Source: Comamonas sp. Y33R10-2
Lineage (GTDB): Bacteria; Pseudomonadota; Gammaproteobacteria; Burkholderiales; Burkholderiaceae_C
DNA length: 64,000 nt
Reading direction: 5' to 3'
Assembly (NCBI RefSeq): GCF_019355935.1
Contig: NZ_CP079925.1
Location: 1,054,001 to 1,118,000 of the forward strand
The notes below the pieces were generated by a model, which worked only from the letters and a program-made list of their open reading frames with translations, made no database searches and was not told where the DNA came from. The position numbers and the translations under genes were made by a program. Shown here piece after piece: positions 47,096 to 56,297 of this stretch (the stretch's first letter is position 1; each line of letters begins with the position of its first letter).

Positions 47096-47391
47096 GATGA
47101 TTCCGTAGTGTTCTTGTTGAGAAATAACTGCAGATTTTCTCATGCCGTGGAGCTGTGGGGAGGCAATGGCCTTGGCTAGGGGCTTTTCAGTATGAAAAGC
47201 GCGAAATTTTGAATAAGAGATATGTCAATGAACGCGAAAATCTTTATGGGTAAATGAGTTACCTTTAGTAGCATTCTCTGGATGGAATTCGCCTCCACCT
47301 AGTTGAGCTGTCTTTTTCAAAGGCTCTGCTGCCTTCTGCACTTCTGCTCCCAGCAGTTCTCCACGGCTATTAGCCCACTTATTCCTTTGTC

Positions 47392-49152
47392 ATGACATTT
47401 TTTCGCAATCTCAAGCTGGCCCATAAGCTGCTTTTGTCTTTTGTGCTGCTTTTGGCGATAAGTGCCGTTTCAGGTCTGTATGGACTGATTCAGATTGAGC
47501 GCGTTAACAGCACCGCCACTGATTTGGCTCGTCAACGCTTACCCAGCGCTAAGGCATTGCAGGATATGCGTTACCTGTTGCAGCGCTACCGCGCACAAGC
47601 CATGCAGCATGTCATTGCTCAGACGACGGCAGAGATGGAGATTTATGAAAAAACCATGCCAAAGGTCTGGGATGAATTGCAGAAAAATCAGCAGGAGTTT
47701 GCTAAATACGCAAAAACAGAGAAAGAACGTGAGTTGCTGGCTAGTGTGGTCAAGCAATCGCAAACTTATGCTGAGCTGATTGCGCAGGTCATTAATTACT
47801 CACGTCAGCTGCGTAGTGATGAAGCAAGTGAAATTTTGCGGGTCGATTTGCTCGCTGTTGTTCAAAAAATGAATGGCCAAATCAATGAATTGGCTGAAAT
47901 CAATGTGAATGCGACAGAAGCTGCCAATCAGGCCGGTGATGAGTTGTATGAGACCGCCCGCTTGTGGGTCATCGCATTGTTGCTAGGCGCTATTGCCTTA
48001 GGCTTGCTGCTTGCCGTGACGATTGCGCGCTCCATCTCTAAGCCGCTGGAGTCGGCTGTCAAGCTGGCGCAAGCGGTTGCGGGGGGCGATCTTAGTGCCC
48101 AAATCACGGTGCAAAGCCGTGATGAGATTGGCCAGCTGCTGCAGGCCCTCAAAGACATGAACACCAGCTTGCAGCGCATTGTGGGCCAGGTGCGCCAGGG
48201 TACGGACTCCATTGCCTCGGCCAGCAGTCAGATTGCCAGCGGTAACCAAGATTTGTCCTCGCGTACCGAGGAGCAGGCCAGCTCGCTGGAGCAGACTGCG
48301 GCTTCCATGGAGGAGCTGACTTCTACCGTGCAGCAAAATGCGGGCAACGCCCAGCAGGCCAATCAGCTGGCCACTGCTGCATCGCAGGTTGCCGTGCGCG
48401 GCGGTGCTACGGTGGCGCAGGTGGTGCAGACCATGTCGGCCATCAATGATTCGTCGCGCAAGATTGTGGCCATCATTGGCGTGATTGATTCCATCGCCTT
48501 TCAGACCAATATTTTGGCGCTCAATGCAGCGGTGGAGGCTGCCCGCGCAGGTGATCAGGGACGCGGCTTTGCCGTGGTAGCTTCTGAAGTGCGTACTCTG
48601 GCCCAGCGCTCTGCTGAGGCAGCCAAGCAGATCAAGCAGTTGATTGATGACTCTGTTAACAAGGTACAAGAAGGCGGCAGCCAGGTGGGTGAAGCTGGCA
48701 AGACCATGGATGAGATCGTGATGAGCGTGCGCCGCGTCACCGATATCATGGGCGAGATTTCGGTGGCCAGCCATCAGCAAACCTCGGGCATTGAGCAAGT
48801 GTCGCAAGCCGTCATGCAGATGGATCAGATGACTCAGCAGAATGCCGCGCTGGTGGAAGAAGCAGCCGCAGCGACCGACGCGCTGCGTGTGCAGGCGGCT
48901 GCACTGGCTGAGACGGTGAGCTTCTTTAAGCTTGACGCTCAGGCTGCAATGCAGGCCGCTCCCGCTTTGGCACCGGCTAGCCATTTTCGCCAGACTCCCG
49001 CTCGAGTGACTGCTCCTGTTCAGGCCCGGCCTGCCATCAAGCCTGCGGGCAAAGCGGCAGGCAGCCCGACAGTTTTGTCCGTCAGCAAGCCTGTTGCCAA
49101 GTCCAAACCCCTCAGCACGACGGCAGGTGATGACGAATGGGAGACTTTTTAA
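47392..49152 (+). CDS. methyl-accepting chemotaxis protein
   Basis: A 586-aa chemoreceptor. A short cytoplasmic start is followed by a membrane helix (about 11-31), a periplasmic four-helix-bundle ligand domain (about 32-188), a second membrane helix (about 189-210, [20 protein letters not shown]), a HAMP domain (about 211-265) and the signalling domain with the highly conserved hairpin tip [24 protein letters not shown] Pro/Ala-rich linker leads to the C-terminal DEWETF, which matches the xWxxF tether for CheR and CheB. The ligand is not known; small organic acids are typical for this class. It may guide cells toward the aromatic acids handled nearby. Confidence 0.93.
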   Translation: MTFFRNLKLAHKLLLSFVLLLAISAVSGLYGLIQIERVNSTATDLARQRLPSAKALQDMRYLLQRYRAQAMQHVIAQTTAEMEIYEKTMPKVWDELQKNQQEFAKYAKTEKERELLASVVKQSQTYAELIAQVINYSRQLRSDEASEILRVDLLAVVQKMNGQINELAEINVNATEAANQAGDELYETARLWVIALLLGAIALGLLLAVTIARSISKPLESAVKLAQAVAGGDLSAQITVQSRDEIGQLLQALKDMNTSLQRIVGQVRQGTDSIASASSQIASGNQDLSSRTEEQASSLEQTAASMEELTSTVQQNAGNAQQANQLATAASQVAVRGGATVAQVVQTMSAINDSSRKIVAIIGVIDSIAFQTNILALNAAVEAARAGDQGRGFAVVASEVRTLAQRSAEAAKQIKQLIDDSVNKVQEGGSQVGEAGKTMDEIVMSVRRVTDIMGEISVASHQQTSGIEQVSQAVMQMDQMTQQNAALVEEAAAATDALRVQAAALAETVSFFKLDAQAAMQAAPALAPASHFRQTPARVTAPVQARPAIKPAGKAAGSPTVLSVSKPVAKSKPLSTTAGDDEWETF

Positions 49153-49192
49153 AGTTGTAGATCTGACTGGGTGGTTTTTGCTCAAAGAAAAA

Positions 49193-49216
49193 CCCCGCAG
49201 CCAATGGCATGCGGGG
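49193..49216 (-). terminator. terminator of the acyl-CoA dehydrogenase operon
   Basis: On the minus strand: CCCCGCA, 10-nt loop, TGCGGGG, then TTTTTCTTT. It lies 24 bp after the gene stop and could also end the convergent chemoreceptor transcript. Confidence 0.88.
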
Positions 49217-49239
49217 CGCTTTAAAGTGCTGGCTGAAAC

Positions 49240-50514
49240 TTAGCCGCCGCGCGTCACCGGTACTTCGGCGTTCTTGCCGTAGCTGCCGTATTTACCCAGT
49301 TCCCACTTGGCAATGGCGTTGCGGTGCACTTCATCCGGGCCGTCGGCAAAGCGCAGTGTGCGCGCAGCCGCATAGGCGTAGGCCAAAGGGAAGTCATCAC
49401 ACATGCCGCCGCCGCCATGCACCTGCATGGCCCAGTCAATAACCTCGCAGGCCATGCTGGGGGCGACGACCTTGATCATGGCGATCTCGGTACGGGCGAC
49501 CTTGTTACCAGCCACGTCCATCAGCCATGCGGCCTTGAGCGTCAGCAGCCGGGCCATGTCGATCTTGCAGCGCGCCTCGGCAATGCGCTCTTGCGTCACG
49601 GTTTGCTGGGCCACGGTCTTGCCAAAAGCCGTGCGGCTGCTGGCGCGCTTGCACATCAGTTCTAGCGCACGCTCGGCCAGACCAATAAGGCGCATGCAGT
49701 GGTGAATACGGCCGGGGCCAAGGCGACCCTGAGCGATTTCGAAGCCACGGCCTTCACCCAGCAGGATATTGCCGATGGGCACCCGCACGTTTTCAAAATA
49801 CATCTCCATGTGCCCGTGGGGCGCATCGTCATAGCCCATCACGTTGAGCGGGCGAGCGATACGGATGCCCTTGGCATCGGCTGGAATGATGATCATGCTC
49901 TGCTGCGAGTGCTTGGCAGCTTCGGGGTCGGTCTTGCCCATGGTGATGTAGACCGCGCAGCGTGGGTCGCCTGCGCCGGAGATCCACCATTTGTGGCCGT
50001 TGATGACGTACTCATCACCCTGGCGTTCGATGCGGGTGCAGATATTGGTGGCGTCAGACGAAGCGACTTCAGGCTCGGTCATGGCGAAGGCGGAGCGGAT
50101 CTTGCCTTCCAGCAGGGGCTTGAGCCAGCGGTCTTTGAGCTCGTCGCTACCGTAGCGGGCAATGGTCTCCATATTGCCGGTGTCGGGGGCCGAGCAGTTG
50201 AAAACCTCAGAGGCCCAGGGCACAGCGCCCATGATTTCTGCCAGCGGTGCGTATTCCTGATTCGTCAGGCCTGCGCCGTGATAGCCCGAGGCTTCGGCGC
50301 TGTCCACAGGCAAAAACAGGTTCCATAGACCTGCGGCCTGGGCTTTGGGTTTGAGCTTTTCAATGGTCTCGAGCGGCGTCCAGCGCTTGCCTGCGGCGGT
50401 GTTGGCGAGCAACTCGGCGGCATAGTCTTTCTCTGCCGGATAAATGTATTCGACCATGAACTTGAGCAAACGTTGCTGCAGGTCCTTGGTCTTGGGCGAG
50501 TAGTCGAAGTCCAT
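49240..50514 (-). CDS. acyl-CoA dehydrogenase (ACAD10/11-like)
   Basis: A 424-aa FAD-dependent acyl-CoA dehydrogenase. Visible: [21 protein letters not shown] (flavin-binding motif), [40 protein letters not shown], and a C-terminal [24 protein letters not shown]. Together with the kinase-like gene just upstream it matches the two halves of ACAD10/ACAD11, which remove a hydroxyl from 4-hydroxyacyl-CoAs by phosphorylation and elimination, and LvaA/LvaC of levulinate breakdown. AAGGAG precedes ATG 50514; the longer frame overlaps the kinase gene. Confidence 0.88.
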   Translation of the reverse strand: MDFDYSPKTKDLQQRLLKFMVEYIYPAEKDYAAELLANTAAGKRWTPLETIEKLKPKAQAAGLWNLFLPVDSAEASGYHGAGLTNQEYAPLAEIMGAVPWASEVFNCSAPDTGNMETIARYGSDELKDRWLKPLLEGKIRSAFAMTEPEVASSDATNICTRIERQGDEYVINGHKWWISGAGDPRCAVYITMGKTDPEAAKHSQQSMIIIPADAKGIRIARPLNVMGYDDAPHGHMEMYFENVRVPIGNILLGEGRGFEIAQGRLGPGRIHHCMRLIGLAERALELMCKRASSRTAFGKTVAQQTVTQERIAEARCKIDMARLLTLKAAWLMDVAGNKVARTEIAMIKVVAPSMACEVIDWAMQVHGGGGMCDDFPLAYAYAAARTLRFADGPDEVHRNAIAKWELGKYGSYGKNAEVPVTRGG

Positions 50515-50557
50515 GAGTGCTCCTTGTTGTTCAACGAAGAAATGGCGTGAAAAAGAT

Positions 50558-51643
50558 TTAGCTGCGCTGGGCGAAGGACCAAGCCAGCTCGGCCATGGGG
50601 CGGGCGGTGTCGCCAGAGGCCTTGGCTTGCGCGCTGGAGGCCGTGCCGGCTTCCACACGCTTGGCAATGCCTTGCAAGATGGCCGCGATGCGGAACATGT
50701 TGTAGGCCAGATAAAAGTTCCAGTCTCGGTGCAGCGTGGCGATGTCTTGCAGGCCCGTGCGCTCGCAGTAACGGCGGATGTAGTCGGCCTCGGCGGGAAT
50801 GCCAAGCGCCTCAATATCAATACCGGCAATGCCCCGGCCAAGCTCGGCCGGGATATGCCAGCTCATGCAGTGGTAGCTGAAGTCGGCCAGCGGGTGGCCC
50901 AGTGTGGACAGCTCCCAGTCCAGTACGGCGATCACGTGCGGCTCGGTGGGGTGGAACATCAGGTTGTCCAGCCGGTAGTCTCCATGCACGATGGAGACGC
51001 GGCTCTCATCCCTGGCGCTGGCGGGCATATTGGCGGGCAGCCATTCCATCAGCTTGTCCATGGCCGGGATGGGCTGGGTGACGGAGGCGACGTATTGCTT
51101 GCTCCAGCGGCCAATCTGGCGCTCAAAATAGTTGCCACTCTTGCCATAGTCGGTCAGACCCTGATCGGCAAACTTCACGCTGTGCAGGGCCGCAATCACC
51201 CGGTTCATCTCGTCATAGATCTCGGCGCGCTGAGTGGGCGTCATGCCGGGAAGGGACTGGTCCCAGAGCACGCGGCCTTCCATGAATTCCATGACGTAAA
51301 ATGCGCGGCCGATGATGGATTCGTCTTCGCACAGCGCATACATATGGGGTACTGGCACATCGGTGCCGGCCAGCCCTTTCATCACGCGGTACTCTCGCTC
51401 AATGGCATGGGCAGAGGGAAGCAGCTTAGCGACCGGGCCGGGCTTGGCGCGCATCACATAGCTTTTGGCTGGCGTGATCAGCTTGTACGTGGGGTTGGAC
51501 TGGCCGCCCTTGAACATCTCCACCTGCAGCGGTCCCTCAAAGCCCTGCACATGCTGAATCAGCCAAGCCGTCATCACCTCGGTATCAAAAGCATGCTGAT
51601 CGGAAACCGCGCGGGTGCCGACGAAATGGTCAAAAGTGCTCAT
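50558..51643 (-). CDS. APH-family kinase (ACAD10/11 kinase domain-like)
   Basis: A 361-aa phosphotransferase of the aminoglycoside-phosphotransferase fold, not an antibiotic-resistance gene by context. The N-lobe has the nucleotide loop [12 protein letters not shown] and a lysine region YVMRAKPGP. The catalytic loop is [12 protein letters not shown] and the metal Asp is in [16 protein letters not shown]. It is followed 43 bp later by an acyl-CoA dehydrogenase; the pair probably phosphorylates a 4-hydroxyacyl-CoA before elimination. The substrate is inferred from the known ACAD11 and LvaA systems. Confidence 0.85.
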   Translation of the reverse strand: MSTFDHFVGTRAVSDQHAFDTEVMTAWLIQHVQGFEGPLQVEMFKGGQSNPTYKLITPAKSYVMRAKPGPVAKLLPSAHAIEREYRVMKGLAGTDVPVPHMYALCEDESIIGRAFYVMEFMEGRVLWDQSLPGMTPTQRAEIYDEMNRVIAALHSVKFADQGLTDYGKSGNYFERQIGRWSKQYVASVTQPIPAMDKLMEWLPANMPASARDESRVSIVHGDYRLDNLMFHPTEPHVIAVLDWELSTLGHPLADFSYHCMSWHIPAELGRGIAGIDIEALGIPAEADYIRRYCERTGLQDIATLHRDWNFYLAYNMFRIAAILQGIAKRVEAGTASSAQAKASGDTARPMAELAWSFAQRS

Positions 51644-51845
51644 GCCGGTTTAATCCTTTGTTCGATTTTTGATGGCCAGGGCGCAGCCTGCCACGCGGCA
51701 CAAGAGGTGCAGCGAGCGAATGCGTGAAAGGGAAGGGAGTTGCCGCAGAACGCGGCAAAGAAGCGAGAAGAAAGCGGACTGTGAAAACTGGCGCGATCCA
51801 AGCCAGAGACATCAAGCAAGGACCGCCCTGCCGCGAAGATGTCGT

Positions 51846-51872
51846 CCCCCTCCCGCGAAGCGAGAGAGGGGG
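51846..51872. repeat. GC-rich stem-loop, repeat-like
   Basis: CCCCCTC (51846-51852) with GAGGGGG (51866-51872) plus inner CGC/GCG around GAA. It sits in the 300-bp gap 51644-51941 between the kinase and crp-type genes. The gap shows no ORF that I can support; this element has the look of a dispersed intergenic palindrome. Confidence 0.45.
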
Positions 51873-51941
51873 CTGAAGGCTTGGACAGACTGAAGCAAGG
51901 CCAGCTCTGATGGCCGCAAGCAAAGCGGCTCAAGGGGAGTC

Positions 51942-52661
51942 CTAATGCTCTGTATCGGCGATGCGCAGCAGCGTCGCTCGGTCGCGCACAATGAGGCCGC
52001 CCGGCTCGATACGGATGACTTCCTCGCGCTCCATGGATTTGAGTTCCTGATTCACACGTTGGCGCGATGCGCCAAGCAATTGGGCCAGCTCTTCCTGCGC
52101 TAGATGCAGGCCAATGCGAATCTCGCTGCTGTCTGACAGGCTCATCACGCCATAGCTGCGTGTGAGGTGCAGCAGCTGCTTGGCTAAACGTGCACGCAGC
52201 GGCAAGGTGTTGAGGTCTTCCACCAAACCATAGAGCTGGCGCACGCGGCGAGCGTTCAAGCGCAAGATGGCTTCGGAGAATTCCACGTGTTCGGTCAGGA
52301 TGCGCTTGAAGTCCGACTTGGTGATGCACATCAGCGTGGTTTCGCCATGGGCATAGGCATCGTGCGTGCGCTTGTCTCCATCCAAAATGGCCACATCGCC
52401 GAACCAAATCCCCGGCTCCACATAGGTCAGCGTGATTTGCTTGCCCGTGATCGATGTGGAGCTGACGCGCACGGCACCGCGCGCGCAGGCAATCCATTCC
52501 TCGGCCGGTTCGCCGCGTGCGCAGATAAGTGCACCATCTTTGAATCGTTTGACGTAAGCGCATCGAAGAATGTCGTGCCGCAAAGAGGGCGAAAGGGATG
52601 AAAACCAGCGACCAGAGTTGATCGCCTCACGTTCTTCAATACTAAGAATTGGTTCGTCCAT
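51942..52661 (-). CDS. Crp/Fnr-family transcriptional regulator
   Basis: A 239-aa regulator with an N-terminal cyclic-nucleotide-binding fold (about 25-145; ICARGEPAEEWIACARGAVRV, then WFGDVAILDGDKRTHDAYAHGETTL) and a C-terminal winged helix (HLAQEELAQLLGASRQRVNQELKSMEREEVI). The FNR iron-sulfur Cys set is absent, and the cAMP-pocket residues are not clearly conserved, so the signal is unknown. It is upstream of the kinase/acyl-CoA dehydrogenase pair on the same strand, which may be its target. Confidence 0.9.
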   Translation of the reverse strand: MDEPILSIEEREAINSGRWFSSLSPSLRHDILRCAYVKRFKDGALICARGEPAEEWIACARGAVRVSSTSITGKQITLTYVEPGIWFGDVAILDGDKRTHDAYAHGETTLMCITKSDFKRILTEHVEFSEAILRLNARRVRQLYGLVEDLNTLPLRARLAKQLLHLTRSYGVMSLSDSSEIRIGLHLAQEELAQLLGASRQRVNQELKSMEREEVIRIEPGGLIVRDRATLLRIADTEH

Positions 52662-52792
52662 GTTCTGTCTTATGCGTGACTGGTAATCGCCTCATTGTCG
52701 CGTGTGGGACCAAGACTGATGAGGGTGTTTGCCTCAGGGTTGTCACTTGTGCGTCCGCTGTCAGCGAGATTTTTTGACCCATCGAGCGACCA

Positions 52793-52824
52793 AAAACAAA
52801 AATGCCCGCTGGTTTGCGGGCATT
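52793..52824 (-). terminator. terminator of the thiOSGE operon
   Basis: On the minus strand AATGCCCGC, 6-nt loop, GCGGGCATT, then TTTTGTTTTTGG. It is 78 bp past thiE. Confidence 0.88.
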
Positions 52825-52871
52825 CAGAAGAGTTTTGAGTAAAAGCGCTACATGTCTTTATCAATCAAGCA

Positions 52872-52894
52872 CAAGCAGCTATTGTTTTTGTAGT
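52872..52894. repeat. short dispersed motif, copy 1
   Basis: AGCTATTGTTTTTGTAGTGATTG, seen again with small changes at 58092-58113 (AGCTATTGTTTTGATAGTGATTG). Both copies are in intergenic DNA next to gene ends. Probably a family of short intergenic repeats. Confidence 0.45.
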
Positions 52895-52901
52895 GATTGT
52901 T

Positions 52902-53843
52902 TTATGCCGCAGCCTGCATGCGCTCCAACAAATTTTTGGCAGCGGCTTCTGGGTCAGGTGCGTTGACCAAAGCCCGCACCACAGCAATCGAGCCCACACC
53001 GGTGGCGCGCACGGCAGGAAACATGTCTTCAGAAATGCCGCCAATGGCCACCAGCGGGTACTGCTTCATCAAACGCACATAAGCGGCCAGACGCGACAGG
53101 CCCTGGGGCGCAGTCGCCATCTTCTTGAGTGTTGTGGGAAAGACCGCGCCCAGCGCGATATAGCTCGGCTGCACGGCGTGGGCGCGCACCATTTCGGCGT
53201 AACCATGGGTTGAGACACCAAAGCGTGTGCCAGACGTGCGAATCGTCTCCAAATCGCGGCGGCCGATCACATCCAGATCTTCTTGCCCGACGTGGATACC
53301 GTAGGCGCCCGCATCCAGCGCGGCTTGCCAATGGTCATTGATGAACAGATGTGCATTCGTGCCTTTGACGGCTTGCACAGCGGCCTTGATCTCGCGGGCC
53401 ACAGCGGCTTTGTCATCGGACTTGAAGCGCAGTTGCACGGTGGGCACACCGGCGCGAGCCATGCGTCCCACCCATTCGGCCGTGGGAAGCACGCCATATA
53501 GGCCCAGATTGCGCGGGCAGTGGGCAAAGGCCTGCGCGGGGGCAGCGCTGCTCAGGCCAAAGTCACGCGGTTCATCAGGCCAGTGCGTAGCGTCGAACTG
53601 GTTGGTTCGCTCGCTCTGGCGTTGCCAGGCTTGGGCCAGCGTTTCCGCATCCACGGCAATAAAGCCCAGCGCACTGCAAGCTTGCAGCGCCGCCAGATAG
53701 GCAGGCTCGTTACGCAGCGCAGGCGGTAAGGGCTGGGGTGTTAGCTCGACCGAATTGGCATCGTGGTGCAACTGGGCGCCAAAGGCTGCGCCATGCTGGT
53801 GAATGATGGCTTGTGTCAGTGCCTGAATTTCTGCGGAGTCCAT
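52902..53843 (-). CDS. thiE: thiamine phosphate synthase with N-terminal extension
   Basis: A 313-aa enzyme joining HMP pyrophosphate and the thiazole phosphate to thiamine phosphate. The ThiE barrel occupies about residues 115-313: TVQLRFKSDD, LFINDHWQAALDAGAYGIHVGQEDL (diphosphate and magnesium residues), GVSTHGYAE, YIALGAVFPTTLKK and VAIGGIS. The first ~110 residues are an extra segment not found in the ~210-aa E. coli enzyme; its role is not known. Last gene of the thi operon, 11 bp after thiG. Confidence 0.92.
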   Translation of the reverse strand: MDSAEIQALTQAIIHQHGAAFGAQLHHDANSVELTPQPLPPALRNEPAYLAALQACSALGFIAVDAETLAQAWQRQSERTNQFDATHWPDEPRDFGLSSAAPAQAFAHCPRNLGLYGVLPTAEWVGRMARAGVPTVQLRFKSDDKAAVAREIKAAVQAVKGTNAHLFINDHWQAALDAGAYGIHVGQEDLDVIGRRDLETIRTSGTRFGVSTHGYAEMVRAHAVQPSYIALGAVFPTTLKKMATAPQGLSRLAAYVRLMKQYPLVAIGGISEDMFPAVRATGVGSIAVVRALVNAPDPEAAAKNLLERMQAAA

Positions 53844-53854
53844 GACGGCTGCCT

Positions 53855-54658
53855 TTATTCCTGATGCCAGAAAGGGGTGCCGAGCACAGGGGTGCTGGGC
53901 TGGGCCGATTTCTGCTCGGCCATGGCACCTGCGCGGTAAGCGGCGTGACCGGCGTTGACGGCATCCGAGAAGGCGCCGGCCATGACCACGGGGTCTTCCG
54001 ACAGCGCGACGGCGGTGTTCAGCAGAACCGCGTCATAACCCCATTCCATCACTGTGCAGGCGTGCGATGGGCGGCCCAGACCGGCATCCACAATCAGCGG
54101 CACCTTCAGGCGCTCGCGCAGCATCTGCATGGCGTAGGGGTTGACAGGGCCACGGCCCGTGCCAATGGGCGCAGCCCAGGGCATAACGGCTTGGCAGCCC
54201 ACGTCCACCAGCTTCTGGCAAAGCACCAAGTCGTAGGTGGTGTAAGGCAGCACCTGAAAACCATCCTTGATGAGGATGGAGGCGGCTTCGACCAGATTCA
54301 GCGTATCGGGCTGCAGCGTGTAGTCGTCGCCAATCAACTCCAGCTTGATCCAAGGCGTATCAAACACTTCACGGGCCATCTGAGCCGTAGTCACGGCTTC
54401 TTGAATCGTCATGCAGCCTGCGGTATTTGGCAGCACGGGCACGTTGAGCTTGCGCAGCAACTCCCAAAAGCTGGCGCCCGTCTCTGCGGCATTGCTGCCT
54501 TGGCGGCGCAGAGAAGCTGTGACCATGGCGGGCTTGGAGCGCTCAACAGCAGCTTCCAAAATGGCAGGCGATGGGTAGCGTGAGGTGCCCAGCAGCAATC
54601 GGCTTTCAAAACGCTGGCCGTACAGAACCAGTGCGTCGTCGGTAGTCTTGGTGTTCAT
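53855..54658 (-). CDS. thiG: thiazole synthase
   Basis: A 267-aa enzyme that builds the thiazole ring from deoxyxylulose phosphate, dehydroglycine and ThiS thiocarboxylate. Motifs: LLLGTSRYPS, LPNTAGCMTIQEAV, WIKLELIGDD with the Schiff-base Lys, and VDAGLGRPSHACTVMEWGYDAVLLNTAVALSEDPV. It is placed between thiS and thiE in the operon. Length is typical. Confidence 0.96.
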   Translation of the reverse strand: MNTKTTDDALVLYGQRFESRLLLGTSRYPSPAILEAAVERSKPAMVTASLRRQGSNAAETGASFWELLRKLNVPVLPNTAGCMTIQEAVTTAQMAREVFDTPWIKLELIGDDYTLQPDTLNLVEAASILIKDGFQVLPYTTYDLVLCQKLVDVGCQAVMPWAAPIGTGRGPVNPYAMQMLRERLKVPLIVDAGLGRPSHACTVMEWGYDAVLLNTAVALSEDPVVMAGAFSDAVNAGHAAYRAGAMAEQKSAQPSTPVLGTPFWHQE

Positions 54659-54676
54659 GATTTGTTTTTGTTGGTT

Positions 54677-54874
54677 TCAACCACCCGTCACGGGGGAAAT
54701 AACTTCCATCTTGTCGCCGTCACTCAGTACACAGCTTTCGTATTGAGTTTTTGGCACAAAAATCGTATTGACCGCCACGGCAAATGGCGGCTTGGCCTGC
54801 ATTTGCGCCAGCGCATCGGCCACGGTGGCGTTGGCTTGCAGGTCGGTGGCGTGCTGGTTGAGGGTGATCTTCAT
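54677..54874 (-). CDS. thiS: sulfur carrier protein ThiS
   Basis: A 65-aa ubiquitin-fold sulfur carrier ending in the required GG (PVTGG), which is thiocarboxylated before sulfur transfer to ThiG. It lies between thiO and thiG. The ATG has no strong ribosome binding site. The adenylating enzyme ThiF is not in the window. Confidence 0.95.
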   Translation of the reverse strand: MKITLNQHATDLQANATVADALAQMQAKPPFAVAVNTIFVPKTQYESCVLSDGDKMEVISPVTGG

Positions 54875-54927
54875 GGCTTTACAACGAAAAAATAGGCTGG
54901 CGTGAACTTAAAGCTTGAAATCAAAGT

Positions 54928-56022
54928 TCAGGCGCGGTGAATGGCGACATCAAATTGGCGCGCCAATGGGGAGTCATTGTGGTCCACCAGCTCAAGCACC
55001 ACGTCCAGCATGGCGGGCGAGATCATGAAGCCGTGGCGGTACAGGCCGTTGACTTCCATGGTGCGCGGGGCCATCAGGCGCACGGCGGGCAGATTATCGG
55101 GCAGGGTGGGGCGGCATTGGGTAGCTATCTCCACAATCCGGCCTTCGGCAAAGCCGGGGTGCACGGTGTAGGCGGCAGATAGCAACTCCAGCGTCGATCG
55201 CACGCTGGCGGGCGACATATCGTCGGACTCGATCTCGGTTGCGCCAATAACGAACAGATGATCTTCCTTGGGGGCGATATAGATGGGATAGCGCGGATGA
55301 ATCAAACGAGTGGGTCGGGCCAGCGTGACTTCGGGTGCATGAATGCGCACCACCTCGCCGCGAATTCCGCGCAGGTCTTTCCACTGCGTGCGGGCGCCCA
55401 AGCCCCGGCAGTCGAAGACGAAATCGGGCTGACCTGTCTCGCTGGGGCGGAAGTCACTTAACTCGCGCGGGCTGTTCCAGTGCTGGTTGACGCCCAGTGC
55501 GGTGAGCTTTTCTACCAGCGCAGCCAGCAGCTGGCGGTTGTCCAACTGGCCTTCACCTGGAAGGTACACGGCCTGATTGAAGCGGCCTTGCAGAGCGGGC
55601 TCGCATTCTTGCAGCGCAGCGCCCGTCTTTTCTTCCATAGCCGGCAGGCTGGGGTTGATGCGGCGGTTTTTCTCCAGCAGGCCGAAAAAGCGGGCAGCGT
55701 CGCCTTGATCTTGGCGGTGCCAGAGAATCAGCGTGCCGTTTTGTTGCAAAAACACATGCTGGTTGAGCTGGCCAATCAGCTCTGGCCAACGCTTTAAAGC
55801 GTGCTGGCCCATGCGCACCACGCCGGGCTCGGTAATGGCCGACTCGGCCAGCGGCGCCAGCATGGCGGCGGCCACGCGTGCGGCAGCGCCATCGCCTTGC
55901 GGGCCATGGGCGTCATACAGATCGATGGAGTGACCGCGCTGGGCCAATGCCAGCGACAGCAGGCGCCCCATGAGGCCGGCGCCCAAAATGGCGATCTTTG
56001 AAGAAGCTTGTAGCAATGACAT
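54928..56022 (-). CDS. thiO: glycine oxidase ThiO
   Basis: A 364-aa FAD enzyme of the D-amino-acid-oxidase fold that makes the dehydroglycine (iminoacetate) used by ThiG in aerobic thiazole synthesis. It starts with the dinucleotide motif ILGAGLMGRLLSLALAQRG, has the FAD block GDGAAARVAAAMLAPLAES, and the conserved FVIGATEIES and GLYRHGFMISPAM near the end. First gene of the thiO-S-G-E operon, under the TPP riboswitch. Confidence 0.94.
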   Translation of the reverse strand: MSLLQASSKIAILGAGLMGRLLSLALAQRGHSIDLYDAHGPQGDGAAARVAAAMLAPLAESAITEPGVVRMGQHALKRWPELIGQLNQHVFLQQNGTLILWHRQDQGDAARFFGLLEKNRRINPSLPAMEEKTGAALQECEPALQGRFNQAVYLPGEGQLDNRQLLAALVEKLTALGVNQHWNSPRELSDFRPSETGQPDFVFDCRGLGARTQWKDLRGIRGEVVRIHAPEVTLARPTRLIHPRYPIYIAPKEDHLFVIGATEIESDDMSPASVRSTLELLSAAYTVHPGFAEGRIVEIATQCRPTLPDNLPAVRLMAPRTMEVNGLYRHGFMISPAMLDVVLELVDHNDSPLARQFDVAIHRA

Positions 56023-56057
56023 AAAGCAAAGACGTATGCAATTCGTTTTTCAGCCAT

Positions 56058-56080
56058 GCATATGACCCATGGTCATATGC
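56058..56080. repeat. palindrome in the thi leader
   Basis: GCATATGACC-CAT-GGTCATATGC, a perfect 10-bp inverted repeat 36 bp before thiO and 32 bp after the riboswitch aptamer. It has no T run on the thi strand, so it is not a standard terminator. It shares the core ATGACC-N3-GGTCAT with 24979-24993. Confidence 0.55.
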
Positions 56081-56111
56081 AGGACAAAACGCGGCATGTC
56101 TTGCAGCTTGT

Positions 56112-56216
56112 GAAACTCCCCACGCCAGCATGATCTGGATCGGGTGCAGAGGGCAGGGCCCTCAGGGTGTTTCTCAGTCCTCGCAAGCACTTTTTCTTGC
56201 TGGACACCCCTGTTTC
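56112..56216 (-). ncRNA. TPP riboswitch (THI element)
   Basis: On the minus strand the P1 strands GAAAC (56216-56212) and GTTTC (56116-56112) enclose GGGGTGTCC, the conserved CTGAGA (56177-56172), ACCCTGAGGG and the second conserved arm CCGATCCAGATCATGCTGGC followed by GTGGGGA. These are the invariant pyrimidine- and diphosphate-sensing parts of the TPP aptamer. It precedes thiO by 90 nt and should switch off thiO-S-G-E when thiamine pyrophosphate is plentiful. Confidence 0.95.
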
Positions 56217-56297
56217 GTCCGTCGGGGATTACAGCACAACCGCAAACACAGCGTATTGACCATGATGGACCATACGTATGGGGGATAATTTTCCCTT

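Noticed and set aside
50558..51643. Aminoglycoside resistance gene
   Set aside because: The APH fold is shared with many small-molecule kinases; pairing with an acyl-CoA dehydrogenase points to the ACAD10/11 role.
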